Source: Lyngbya sp. PCC 8106 (GTDB lineage Bacteria > Cyanobacteriota > Cyanobacteriia > Cyanobacteriales > Microcoleaceae). From it: 22,565 nucleotides of DNA. The notes beneath the pieces are model-generated. The model saw only the letters and a program-made list of their open reading frames with translations. It was not told the DNA's origin and made no database searches. Shown here piece after piece: positions 14,901 to 22,565 of the stretch. Position 1 is the stretch's first letter. Each line of letters begins with the position of its first letter. Where the stretch lies: contig NZ_AAVU01000071.1 of the NCBI RefSeq assembly GCF_000169095.1, positions 1 through 22,565 on the forward strand, written 5' to 3'. The translations under genes and the position numbers were made by a program.

Positions 14901-16158
14901 TAATGGTCGGATTGCGATTAAAGTCTTTCACCAGGGGAATCAAACCGTGATTGCGATCTCTGATGATGGGGCGGGAATTGATGTCAAGCGGGTGAAGGAA
15001 AAGGCAATTCGTAAAGGACTGGTGACACCGGAACGAGCCGCTACGATGTCGAATTTGGATGTTTATGATTTGCTGTTCCATCCGGGTTTTAGTATGAAAG
15101 ACCAAGCCGATGAGTATGCGGGTCGTGGTGTGGGGATGGATGTGGTGCGAACCAGTTTAAATGAGATTAGAGGCACGATTACCACCGATTCGACTTTGGG
15201 TAAGGGAACGACGTTTACCATTCGTCTGCCGTTGAATATGAGTATTTCACGGGCGTTGTGCTGCATTAGCGATCGCGCTCGAATTGCGTTTCCGATGGAT
15301 GGGGTTGAGGAGATGATTGATATTCCTCGGGAGCAAATTCAGACGATGAGCGATGGTACACAGGCTTTGGAATGGCGGGGTTCGTTGCTGGCTTGTCGGC
15401 ATTTGCGAGAGTTGCTGACTTATAAACGGCATTTGGGACGGGGGAATGTTTATGGGACGAATACTGAGGAGGATATGATCTCGGTGATTGTGTTGCGATC
15501 GGCGGGAACTCATTTGGCGGTGGTCGTGGATCAGGTGTTAGCTGAACAAGAAATTGTGATTAAACAGCTCGAAGGGCCTGTGCCGAAGCCTGTGGGTGTG
15601 GCGGGTGCAACTGTTTTGGGGGATGGTCAGATTGTGGCGATCGCTGATGTGCTAGAACTGATTGATTTGGCAATGGGTCGGATTCGTAAGGAAGCTAGTC
15701 CTTGGCCATCGGGGATTTCGGCGCCGACTGAACAGCAACCTCAGAAGACTCAACCGACGGTATTGATTGTTGATGATTCGATTACGGTGCGAAGTCTATT
15801 ATCGATTACGTTTGAGAAATCGGGTTATCGAGTCGAAGAAGCGCGAGATGGTAAAGAAGCTTGGGAAAAACTGAAGTCGGGTTTACCTTGTGATTTGGTT
15901 TTCTGTGATATTGAAATGCCTCGGATGGATGGGCTGGAGTTATTATCTCGGATGCAGAAAGATCCGGCTTTGATTGATTTACCGATCGCGATGTTGACTT
16001 CTCGGGGTGCGGATCGACACCGCCAGATGGCTTATCAATTAGGGGCGAGAGGGTATTTTACCAAGCCTTATCTCGAAGAACAATTACTGGAAGCAGCGGG
16101 ACGAATGTTGCGCGGAGAAGTGGTTGGGAAGCCGACAAATATGGCTGCGTCCTCGTAG
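11956..16158 (+). CDS. pilL: PilL, hybrid CheA-type histidine kinase (HPt - CheA - CheW - REC)
   Basis: A 1400-residue kinase. An HPt domain comes first, with phosphorylated His49 in AAHSVKGGAAML. A second helical domain lies at about 190-290 without an obvious phospho-histidine motif. Residues 300-725 are an acidic, Ser/Thr-rich linker. Then come the dimerisation region (745-920), the ATPase domain with N box HLVNNAITHGIE (959-970), G1 box DDGAGID (1003-1009) and G2 box GRGVGMDVV (1056-1064), a CheW-like domain (about 1095-1240), and a receiver with Asp1273/1274, phosphoacceptor Asp1318 in FCDIEMPRMDG, Thr1348 and Lys1370. All catalytic residues are present. It should phosphorylate PilG, PilH and its own receiver. 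It is one polypeptide here, whereas the Synechocystis counterpart is reported as split into two genes. It starts 88 bases after pilJ; the Shine-Dalgarno is weak. Confidence 0.96.
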   Translation: MQAEQQQRILGYFIEEAQDHLDTIEQGLLKLQSTLEDPDLLYEVYRAAHSVKGGAAMLGLTSIQTTAHRLEDSFKILEKIQAQSRVEVEQDLESSFLAVSDTLKALIEGLSSPYGLTDELAQNQLQKIGPTFDRLNSQLEVLARQHEVVLTELILTQPTVISPTSATTTSINLETVKATASKPPENSAKELFFRSDVPDQLREMLQLFRQTENASSRKALSEICRSLARAGETFELSHWSKFFVTVERVISHPENTYSTLAPITIKAIKKAQELVLENREDEIEVSSVLKTLLPKSSTSPTNSTVVNRNSESSTTQKTSSSIDTKGENALDDQNRSSPSQTAKMADQFSETVSEDEDIDLSFLENWSASQSTMDAFKPTPKGPEIAAEELKSLADLFEGDHSIDRDWQKEYRIQSSELGSSEDRGTNPNLDYDFLDLFGSDSDEQDADSSSPQTQSAQTNISPQPPGFSSGGKPPVNIDLKTTDFDDLLNIGTTNRLGKDAQSRSTSSQPNNTTLSDLELENLSFEDLFEASQAEVFSASTPQFIQESYSAVVSDDDHSDWFEYLISGDEETENKSFHSTPQIPTTSRTISVSQPMTSSEESSMDSDNLFSDLFENLDEETDNAESQTAPVETVTASQTSGTTDFDDLELLLHQDTDDGSSEHDSNTEAELIIAEDSLFSDLDALLEAQEEMDSDDEEEDDFEEEDNEFADLERLLGGDEGPAGTGGGGLRQRGTAKSQRVFEQTAKVPVKQLDNLSNLMGELVVNRNSLEQDQERMRQFLDNLLDQVSLLSDVGQRMQDFYERSLLEISLLSGRKSSVWNTPRSNSDDQQKNRGYDSIARLYDDDFDSTELDRFTPFHTLSQEIIELVVRVRESAADIEFLVEEADQVSRQLRQVTTQLEEGLTKARMEPFAQEADRLARPVRDISIKCGKQAELYVEGRETLIDKMLLGKLHDPLIHLVNNAITHGIEPQNVRVAAGKSANGRIAIKVFHQGNQTVIAISDDGAGIDVKRVKEKAIRKGLVTPERAATMSNLDVYDLLFHPGFSMKDQADEYAGRGVGMDVVRTSLNEIRGTITTDSTLGKGTTFTIRLPLNMSISRALCCISDRARIAFPMDGVEEMIDIPREQIQTMSDGTQALEWRGSLLACRHLRELLTYKRHLGRGNVYGTNTEEDMISVIVLRSAGTHLAVVVDQVLAEQEIVIKQLEGPVPKPVGVAGATVLGDGQIVAIADVLELIDLAMGRIRKEASPWPSGISAPTEQQPQKTQPTVLIVDDSITVRSLLSITFEKSGYRVEEARDGKEAWEKLKSGLPCDLVFCDIEMPRMDGLELLSRMQKDPALIDLPIAMLTSRGADRHRQMAYQLGARGYFTKPYLEEQLLEAAGRMLRGEVVGKPTNMAASS

Positions 16159-16239
16159 TTGAAAAAAAAGTGGAACTTTGATTTTGATAGGTTACACTCG
16201 AATTAATATGAAATACTTAAATATTTGCTACATATGATT

Positions 16240-16265
16240 GATGGGGAGGTGGGGAGATGGGGAAA
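16240..16265. repeat. TGGGGA-type G-rich short tandem repeat
   Basis: The units GATGGGGAGGT and GGGGAGATGGGGA follow one another, imperfect repeats of a GGGGAGRT motif. Similar G-rich strings are scattered through many filamentous cyanobacterial genomes. A related string, CGGGGGAGAT, lies near the right edge of the window at 22535-22544. Confidence 0.5.
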
Positions 16266-16351
16266 AAGATCTGTAGCATTATGTTAAGCAAGGAAACAAA
16301 ACTTTTTAATCGCGGCTTTAATAGTAGAACCTACGCAAAAAGGCCCATTTC

Positions 16352-16404
16352 TGTCATTGCGAGGGACAGCGTTTGCGGAGCAGTCCGTCAGGATAGCAAT
16401 CTCA
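16352..16404. repeat. REP-like dispersed repeat (GTCATTGCGAGG ... AGCAATCTCA type)
   Basis: The segment opens with TGTCATTGCGAGG and closes with TAGCAATCTCA, the two halves of a palindromic dispersed repeat seen in many bacteria, with ATTGC (16356-16360) complementary to GCAAT (16396-16400). The middle is a variable hairpin. I recognise it by pattern only. Such repeats are usually moved by stand-alone TnpA-REP enzymes. Confidence 0.6.
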
Positions 16405-16488
16405 TAAGTCCATTTTTCCAACAATAATGCCTAAGTCCAGATTTTAATAATCGAGCCAAAATACTCAAACTAACCAAAAAGAAAAAAC

Positions 16489-19400
16489 ATGGCTATAATT
16501 TTTACAGAAATAACCGGCGCGGCCAACCCATTAAATACCTTCGATGTGGGTTCCAACAGCACCCCCACCTTTGCCGATGTTGACGGGGATGGGGACTTGG
16601 ATGCCTTTATTGGGGACAATTACGGCAATATCAATTACTTCGAGAACGACGGCGGCACCTTTACAGAAATAACCGGTGCGGCCAACCCATTAAATGGCTT
16701 CGATGTGGGTTTCAACAGCACCCCCACCCTTGCCGATGTTGACGGGGATGGGGACTTGGATGCCTTTATTGGGCAATCTTTCGGCAATATTTTTTACTTC
16801 CAGAACGACGGCGGCACCTTTACAGAAATAACCGGTGCGGCCAACCCATTTAATGGCGTTGATGTGGGTTTCTCAAGCACCCCCACCCTTGCCGATGTTG
16901 ACGGGGATGGGGACTTGGATGCCTTTATTGGGGAAAGAGACGGCAATATCAATTACTTCGAGAACGACGGCGGCACCTTTACAGAAATAACCGGTGCGGC
17001 CAACCCATTTAATGGCTTCGATGTGGGTTCCGCAAGCACCCCCACCCTTGCCGATGTTGACGGGGATGGGGACTTGGATGCCTTTATTGGGGAATTTGAC
17101 GGCAATATCAATTACTTCGAGAACGACGGCGGCACCTTTACAGAAATAACCGGTGCGGCCAACCCATTAAATGGCTTCGATGTGGGTTCCGACAGCAGCC
17201 CCACCTTTGCCGATGTTGACGGGGATGGGGACTTGGATGCCTTTATTGGGGAAAGAGACGGCACTATCAATTACTTCGAGAACGACACCCCCATAGCCAC
17301 CATTACCCCAGGGGTCATACCCAGCGAAGATGGCCCGACCAACGGCAATTTCGTCGTCACCCTGGACGCGGCCCAGGCTGCGGATGTAACTATTACCTAT
17401 ACGGTAAGCGCCGATAGCACCGCAACCTCTGGAACGGACTACGCGGCATTATCGGGAAGCGTAACTATCCCCGCAGGTGATACCACCGCCAATATCGATA
17501 TCGCTCCTATAGACGACGGAGTGCCGGAAGTATCGGAAAATATCAAAGTGACGTTAGATGTAAGTGCAAGTACCGACTACCTAGTAGGAGGCACCGGTAC
17601 CGCAGTGCAGTACATCGCCGAACCCAAAGACCCCAACTTCACCGAACAGACCGGTGCGGCCAACCCATTTAATGGCGTTGATGTGGGATACAGCAGCCCC
17701 ACCTTTGCCGATGTTGACGGGGATGGGGACTTGGATGCCTTTATTGGGCAATATTACGGCAATATCAATTACTTCGAGAACGACGGCGGCACCTTTACAG
17801 AAATAACCGGTGCGGCCAACCCATTAAATGGCGTTGATGTGGGTTCCAACAGCAGCCCCACCTTTGCCGATGTTGACGGGGATGGGGACTTGGATGCCTT
17901 TATTGGGGAATCTCTCGGCAATATCAATTACTTCGAGAACGACGGCGGCACCTTTACAGAAATAACCGGTGCGGCCAACCCATTTAATGGCGTTGATGTG
18001 GGTTTCTCAAGCACCCCCACCCTTGCCGATGTTGACGGGGATGGGGACTTGGATGCCTTTATTGGGGAAAGAGACGGCAATATCAATTACTTCGAGAACG
18101 ACGGCGGCACCTTTACAGAAATAACCGGTGCGGCCAACCCATTTAATGGCGTTGATGTGGGTTTCTCAAGCACCCCCACCCTTGCCGATGTTGACGGGGA
18201 TGGGGACTTGGATGCCTTTATTGGGGAATTTGACGGCAATATAAATTACTTCGAGAACGACGGCGGCACCTTTACAGAAATAACCGGTGCGGCCAACCCA
18301 TTAAATGGCTTCGATGTGGGTTACAACAGCACCCCCACCTTTGCCGATGTTGACGGGGATGGGGACTTGGATGCCTTTATTGGGGAAAGAGACGGCAATA
18401 TTTTGTACTTCGAGAACGACACCCCCATAGCCACCATTACCACCGTCACCGCCACCACTGCTGATGGTAGCTACAAAGCAGGGGACACCATCGCCATCAC
18501 CGTCACCTTTGACCAAGCGGTGGATGTGACTGGCACTCCTCGCCTACAACTAGAAACCGGCACTACCGACCAATATGCTACTTACGATAGTGGGAGTGGC
18601 ACCACCACCCTAACTTTTAACTATGTAGTCCAAGCCGGGGACAGTGCCACCGACTTGGAGTATCTCTCCACCACTGCTTTGGAATTGAATGGGGGGACGC
18701 TTGATAATGCCGATTTAACCCTCCCTGCTTTAGCTACACCCAGTTCCCTCGGTGGCAGCAAAGACATAGTTATTGATGGCATTGCACCAGCAGTACCCAC
18801 GATCGCCACCACTGGCACAACCAATGGGGAAATTGTTGGCACAGCAGAAGCCAACAGTGTGGTAGAGATATTCCAAGATGGCACAAGTATTGGTACAGCA
18901 ACGGCGGACGCTACGGGTAACTGGACATTGACTACAGCCATACCTGATGGCACTTACAACTTCACTGCCACAGCTACCGATGCAGCCGGAAATACTTCTA
19001 CAACTTCTACGGCTAGCAGCTTAACCGTAGATGCTACCTTACCAGCAGTACCCACGATCGCCACCACTGGCACAACCAATGGGGAAATTGTTGGCACAGC
19101 AGAAGCCAACAGTGTGGTAGAGATATTCCAAGATGGCACAAGTATTGGTACAGCAACGGCGGACGCTACGGGTAACTGGACATTGACCCCAGCCATACCT
19201 GATGGCACTTACAACTTCACTGCCACAGCTACCGATGCAGCCGGAAATACTTCTACGACTTCTACGGCTAGCAGCTTAACCGTAGATGCTACCTTACCAG
19301 CAGTACCCACGATCGCCACCACTGGCACAACCAATGGGGAAATTGTTGGCACAGCAGAAGCCAACAGTGTGGTAGAGATATTCCAAGATGGCACAAGTAT

Positions 19401-22400
19401 TGGTACAGCAACGGCGGACGCTACGGGTAACTGGACATTGACCCCAGCTACAGCCATACCTGATGGCACTTACAACTTCACTGCCACAGCTACCGATGCA
19501 GTCGGAAATACTTCTACAACTTCTACGGCTAGCAGCTTAACCGTAGATGCTACCTTACCAGCAGTACCCACGATCGCCACCACTGGCACAACCAATGGGG
19601 AAATTGTTGGCACAGCAGAAGCCAACAGTGTGGTAGAGATATTCCAAGATGGCACAAGTATTGGTACAGCAACGGCGGACGCTACGGGTAACTGGACATT
19701 GACCCCAGCTACAGCCATACCTGATGGCACTTACAACTTCACTGCCACAGCTACCGATGCAGCCGGAAATACTTCTACGACTTCTACGGCTAGCAGCTTA
19801 ACCGTAGATGCTACCTTACCAACAGTACCCATGATCGCCACCACTGGCACAACCAATGGGGAAATTGTTGGCACAGCAGAAGCCAACAGTGTGGTAGAGA
19901 TATTCCAAGATGGCACAAGTATCGGTACAGCAACGGCTGACGCCACGGGTAACTGGACATTGACCCCAGCCATATCTGATGGCACTTACAACTTCACTGC
20001 CACAGCTACCGATGCAGCCGGAAATACTTCTACGGCTTCTACGGCTAGCAGCTTAACCGTAGATGCTACCTCACCAACAGTACCCACGATCGCCACCACT
20101 GGCACAACCAATGGGGAAATTGTTGGCACAGCAGAAGCAAACAGTGTGGTAGAGATATTCCAAGATGGCACAAGTATCGGTACAGCAACGGCTGACGCTA
20201 CGGGTAACTGGACATTGACCCCAGCCATATCTGATGGCACTTACAACTTCACTGCCACAGCTACCGATGCAGTCGGAAATACTTCTACGACTTCTACGGC
20301 CAGCAGCTTAACCATTGCAGTTAACGACGCGCCAACCATAACTTCTGCCAACACCGCCAGCGTCGCGGAAAACACGACTGCAGTAACTACGGTAACTTCC
20401 ACCGACGTTGACGGCGACGTGCCAACTTCTTCTATTAGTGGCGGTGCAGACAGCGCATTATTTAACATCGATGCCGCCACTGGTGAAGTAACCTTTCTCG
20501 CCGCCCCCGACTTCGAGATACCTGGGGATACCGACGGGGATAACGTTTACGAGTTGGAAGTCACCGCCGACGATGGCAACGGCGGCACCGACGTGCAAAC
20601 TATTAGCGTCACCGTAACCGACGTTGACGAAACCACACCAGGCATCAACATCTCCCCCGCCAGCCTTACCACCAGCGAAGATGGCACGGCAGCGACCTTT
20701 GATGTCGTCTTAAACACTCAGCCCACCGACGACGTAGTAGTAGCAGTAGCTTCTAGCGACGCGACGGAAGGCACAGTCGATGTCAGCAGCATCACCTTCA
20801 CCGCCGCTAACTGGAACGTTGCCCAAACAGTAACAGTCACGGGAGTAGACGATGCCGAAGTAGATGGGGATGTCAGCTTTACGTTAGAAACAACCGCTAC
20901 CAGCAGCGATGCCAACTACGATGGTATCGTTGTTGCCGATGTCGCGGTAACTAATACCGATAACGATATCGAACCAACTCCCGAACCAACTCCCGAACCC
21001 GAACCAACTCCCGAACCCGAACCAACTCCCGAACCCGACGTCAACCAAACCCCAGAAGTAGGCGAAGACATCCCCAACCAACGGGGAGTAGTAGAAGGGG
21101 AAGAGTTCTCCTTAGACACATCTTCTAGCTTCAGCGACCCCGACGGCGACAGTCTAACCTACAGCGCCGAAGGACTACCAGATGGCTTAAGCATCGACCC
21201 CGAAACAGGAGTTATCAGCGGCAGTGCCACCAACGGCGGCAGCGCACAAGTAACAGTCACGGCCACCGATGGCGATGGTGAAAGCGCCAGTACCAGCTTT
21301 GGTATCGAGGTTGCCAACGCCGAACCAACTCCGGAGCCGGAACCAACACCAGAGCCAACTCCAGAGCCAGAGCCAACTCCAGAGCCAGAGCCAACTCCAG
21401 AGCCAGAGCCAACTCCAGAGCCAGAACCAACACCGGACACTAATACCGGATCAAATACTAATCCATTCATAGATGATATCCCTACATTTACCCCCATAGC
21501 AGGGTCTGAAAAACCCATACTTTTCATTCCCGCCGAACCCATACCACCCATAGTAGACTTCCTCGCAGCTACCAAGATCATTTCAGAACAAAACACCTTT
21601 ATTCTGACCTCTGAAAACGACAACTTTATTGGCACTAAAAACCCTGATGCCATCTATGGTAACGAAGGTAAGGATAACCTCAGTGGTATGGAAGGTAGCG
21701 ATGTTATAATTGGTGGTACACCCAATTCTGACCAACTCCAAAATAGTCAAACTCCTAGCCCCACTTCCAGCAACGATAATGATCTGATTTTTGGTGGCCC
21801 TGGCAACGATATGATCAATGCCAGTCAAAATCAAGATATTGTTTATGCAGGCAAAGGTCTAGATACAGCTTACGGAGGCAAAAATGCTGATGTCATATTT
21901 GGAGACCAAGGTGATGATGTCCTCATGGGAGACAATGGTAACGATATAATATACGGTGGCAGCAGTGATGCCAAAAAAGATAATAATGGCAACGACGAAC
22001 TCCACGGTGGAAAAGGAGATGACTTCCTTAGTGGCAACCAAAGTAATGATGTACTCTCTGGTGGTACAGGCAACGATATCATATACGGTGGTAAAGATGA
22101 TGACCTCCTCCACGGAGGTTCAGGAAACGATATCATCAATGGTGACAAAGGAAAAGATACCCTCATTGGTGGGGAGGGCAACGACTTGCTAGATGGTGGC
22201 CAGAGTGAAGATCTACTCTATGGTGGGCAGGGTAATAATACTCTCACTGGTGGTCAAGGTGGCGATCGCTTTGTCTTAACTGCCGGGTCAGGAGTCAATA
22301 CCATCACCGACTTTAGCAATGAAGACGCACTTGCCATAGTAGGTTTTAGTCTAGAAGAAATAGAGTTTCTTCTAGACCCAGAGGCTAATACCACTGATCT

Positions 22401-22500
22401 TGTCCTCAATGGTGAAACTATCGCTATCCTGGAAAATGCTCAAGTAGTTGACCTCACTACTTTAGCCGTTACAGAATATCAGTCTATCAACGAAATCTAA
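16489..22500 (+). CDS. Giant modular calcium-binding protein with FG-GAP/VCBS, Calx-beta, Ig-like, cadherin-like and RTX repeats
   Basis: A 2003-residue protein. Order: five FG-GAP/VCBS units (residues 5-270), each with the calcium-loop string ADVDGDGDLDAFIG; a Calx-beta domain (about 271-375); five more FG-GAP units (384-645); an Ig-like/VCBS domain (650-765); six near-identical Ig-like units of 85-87 residues (769-1282); a cadherin-like domain (about 1283-1384); a second Calx-beta-like domain (1385-1492); a Pro-Thr-Glu spacer (1495-1517); a putative-Ig (He_PIG) domain (about 1518-1610); a second spacer (1612-1650); RTX nonapeptide repeats (about 1710-1925, GGxGNDxIxG type); and a C-terminal cap. 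There is no signal peptide, which with the C-terminal RTX repeats suggests type I secretion. Likely a surface or extracellular adhesin or sheath protein; the exact role is unknown. Its GCC/ACC-rich codon use differs from the chemotaxis genes, so transfer is possible. No transporter genes are nearby. Confidence 0.93.
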   Translation: MAIIFTEITGAANPLNTFDVGSNSTPTFADVDGDGDLDAFIGDNYGNINYFENDGGTFTEITGAANPLNGFDVGFNSTPTLADVDGDGDLDAFIGQSFGNIFYFQNDGGTFTEITGAANPFNGVDVGFSSTPTLADVDGDGDLDAFIGERDGNINYFENDGGTFTEITGAANPFNGFDVGSASTPTLADVDGDGDLDAFIGEFDGNINYFENDGGTFTEITGAANPLNGFDVGSDSSPTFADVDGDGDLDAFIGERDGTINYFENDTPIATITPGVIPSEDGPTNGNFVVTLDAAQAADVTITYTVSADSTATSGTDYAALSGSVTIPAGDTTANIDIAPIDDGVPEVSENIKVTLDVSASTDYLVGGTGTAVQYIAEPKDPNFTEQTGAANPFNGVDVGYSSPTFADVDGDGDLDAFIGQYYGNINYFENDGGTFTEITGAANPLNGVDVGSNSSPTFADVDGDGDLDAFIGESLGNINYFENDGGTFTEITGAANPFNGVDVGFSSTPTLADVDGDGDLDAFIGERDGNINYFENDGGTFTEITGAANPFNGVDVGFSSTPTLADVDGDGDLDAFIGEFDGNINYFENDGGTFTEITGAANPLNGFDVGYNSTPTFADVDGDGDLDAFIGERDGNILYFENDTPIATITTVTATTADGSYKAGDTIAITVTFDQAVDVTGTPRLQLETGTTDQYATYDSGSGTTTLTFNYVVQAGDSATDLEYLSTTALELNGGTLDNADLTLPALATPSSLGGSKDIVIDGIAPAVPTIATTGTTNGEIVGTAEANSVVEIFQDGTSIGTATADATGNWTLTTAIPDGTYNFTATATDAAGNTSTTSTASSLTVDATLPAVPTIATTGTTNGEIVGTAEANSVVEIFQDGTSIGTATADATGNWTLTPAIPDGTYNFTATATDAAGNTSTTSTASSLTVDATLPAVPTIATTGTTNGEIVGTAEANSVVEIFQDGTSIGTATADATGNWTLTPATAIPDGTYNFTATATDAVGNTSTTSTASSLTVDATLPAVPTIATTGTTNGEIVGTAEANSVVEIFQDGTSIGTATADATGNWTLTPATAIPDGTYNFTATATDAAGNTSTTSTASSLTVDATLPTVPMIATTGTTNGEIVGTAEANSVVEIFQDGTSIGTATADATGNWTLTPAISDGTYNFTATATDAAGNTSTASTASSLTVDATSPTVPTIATTGTTNGEIVGTAEANSVVEIFQDGTSIGTATADATGNWTLTPAISDGTYNFTATATDAVGNTSTTSTASSLTIAVNDAPTITSANTASVAENTTAVTTVTSTDVDGDVPTSSISGGADSALFNIDAATGEVTFLAAPDFEIPGDTDGDNVYELEVTADDGNGGTDVQTISVTVTDVDETTPGINISPASLTTSEDGTAATFDVVLNTQPTDDVVVAVASSDATEGTVDVSSITFTAANWNVAQTVTVTGVDDAEVDGDVSFTLETTATSSDANYDGIVVADVAVTNTDNDIEPTPEPTPEPEPTPEPEPTPEPDVNQTPEVGEDIPNQRGVVEGEEFSLDTSSSFSDPDGDSLTYSAEGLPDGLSIDPETGVISGSATNGGSAQVTVTATDGDGESASTSFGIEVANAEPTPEPEPTPEPTPEPEPTPEPEPTPEPEPTPEPEPTPDTNTGSNTNPFIDDIPTFTPIAGSEKPILFIPAEPIPPIVDFLAATKIISEQNTFILTSENDNFIGTKNPDAIYGNEGKDNLSGMEGSDVIIGGTPNSDQLQNSQTPSPTSSNDNDLIFGGPGNDMINASQNQDIVYAGKGLDTAYGGKNADVIFGDQGDDVLMGDNGNDIIYGGSSDAKKDNNGNDELHGGKGDDFLSGNQSNDVLSGGTGNDIIYGGKDDDLLHGGSGNDIINGDKGKDTLIGGEGNDLLDGGQSEDLLYGGQGNNTLTGGQGGDRFVLTAGSGVNTITDFSNEDALAIVGFSLEEIEFLLDPEANTTDLVLNGETIAILENAQVVDLTTLAVTEYQSINEI
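16501..17296 (+). repeat. Five FG-GAP units, 159 bp each (block 1)
   Basis: Units begin at 16501, 16660, 16819, 16978 and 17137, exactly 159 bases (53 codons) apart, and are nearly identical in DNA. Most variation sits in the few codons after DAFIG (DNYG, QSFG, ERDG, EFDG, ERDG) and around the DVGSNS string. Confidence 0.95.
17638..18421 (+). repeat. Five FG-GAP units (block 2)
   Basis: Units begin at 17638, 17794, 17953, 18112 and 18271. The first is three bases shorter than the rest. The last three units carry the same ERDG, EFDG, ERDG series as block 1 and both blocks end in ENDTPIATIT, so the block itself was duplicated. Confidence 0.95.
18793..20334 (+). repeat. Six Ig-like repeats of 255 or 261 bp
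   Basis: Units begin at 18793, 19048, 19303, 19564, 19825 and 20080. Each encodes VPTIATTGTTNGEIVGTAEA, then the SVVEIFQDGTSIGTATADAT segment and NWTLT...DGTYNFTATATDA. Units 3 and 4 have a 6-base insertion (GCTACA) giving ATAIPDG. DNA identity is very high, pointing to recent expansion or gene conversion. Confidence 0.95.
20971..21039 (+). repeat. Pro-Thr-Glu spacer 1
   Basis: Coding repeats of EPTPEP and EPEPTP type, written mainly with CCC and GAA codons. Probably an extended, stiff linker between folded domains. Confidence 0.85.
21322..21438 (+). repeat. Pro-Thr-Glu spacer 2
   Basis: A longer array of the same peptide type but written mainly with CCA and GAG codons, an 18-base unit repeated about five times. 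It leads into the segment before the RTX repeats. Confidence 0.85.
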
Positions 22501-22565
22501 ATTTACCTTTCAGCAATTAGGAGAGTGAAAAAAATCGGGGGAGATGACAACATAAGGTAAGATGG

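Larger units (their letters stand above)
16159..16488. other. Gap with dispersed repeats, no gene
   Basis: No coding frame is convincing. Contents are a weak palindrome AAAGT-GGA-ACTTT just after pilL, a G-rich repeat near 16240, a REP-like repeat at 16352-16404, and an A-rich stretch directly before the next gene with no clear ribosome binding site. Confidence 0.6.

Noticed and set aside
16167..16179. AAAGT-GGA-ACTTT palindrome just after pilL as a pilL terminator
   Set aside because: The stem is only five weak pairs and the T-run appears only on the opposite strand, so it is not convincing for pilL.
16501..20334. Regularly spaced repeats considered as a CRISPR array
   Set aside because: Units are 159 or 255-261 bases, in frame and coding throughout, with no unique spacers between short repeats.
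18621..20480. Series of similar minus-strand open frames of 79-110 codons
   Set aside because: Each is the antisense image of one Ig-like repeat unit, so their regularity comes from the tandem repeat.
21159..21653. 164-codon minus-strand open frame with Gly-Ser-Gly-Val repeats
   Set aside because: It is the mirror of the Pro-Thr-Glu spacer of the giant gene; the repeat creates an artificial open frame.

Overview
The window reads as chromosomal DNA from a motile, probably filamentous cyanobacterium. The evidence is a Psb34 photosystem II assembly protein, a SipA/DUF3148 protein, xisH/xisI genes, and an HmpF gene divergent from a PatA-type pilG-pilH-pilI-pilJ-pilL chemotaxis cluster. No species can be named from sequence alone.

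Layout. (1) Positions 1 to about 900 hold most of an IS605-type element: a partial tnpB running off the left edge and an intact, divergent tnpA. It abuts the 3' remnant of xisH, which overlaps an intact xisI (to 1390). (2) Positions 1560-2691, minus strand: psb34 (57 aa) and thiG. (3) Positions 2914-4921, minus strand: hmpF followed 19 bases later by sipA, a likely small operon. (4) Positions 4922-5765 hold no protein gene. They contain a compact element of about 350 bp with IS605-like terminal hairpins, a highly structured RNA core and its own intrinsic terminator. I interpret it as a stand-alone HEARO/omega-RNA-type element without its nuclease gene. A possible structured leader of pilG follows. 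(5) Positions 5766-16158, plus strand: pilG, pilH, pilI, pilJ, pilL, a complete type IV pilus chemotaxis-like system of the Pil/Hmp/Tax3 type. (6) Positions 16159-16488: non-coding, with short dispersed repeats. (7) Positions 16489-22500: a 2003-residue modular protein with FG-GAP/VCBS, Calx-beta, Ig-like, cadherin-like, Pro-Thr-Glu and RTX modules, likely exported by type I secretion.

How it fits together. PilJ (transducer), PilI (CheW adaptor), PilL (hybrid CheA kinase), PilG and PilH (response regulators) should form one signalling pathway controlling type IV pili, with HmpF as the coiled-coil motility protein encoded on the other side of the shared upstream region. The compact RNA element sits inside that shared region, so it may affect expression of both sides. 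PilJ and PilL share unusual long acidic linkers with recurring short Phe-x-Asp-Leu motifs. No cheB or cheR is present in the window. The most unusual items are the solo structured-RNA element, the shared linker motifs, and the recently duplicated repeat blocks of the giant surface protein.
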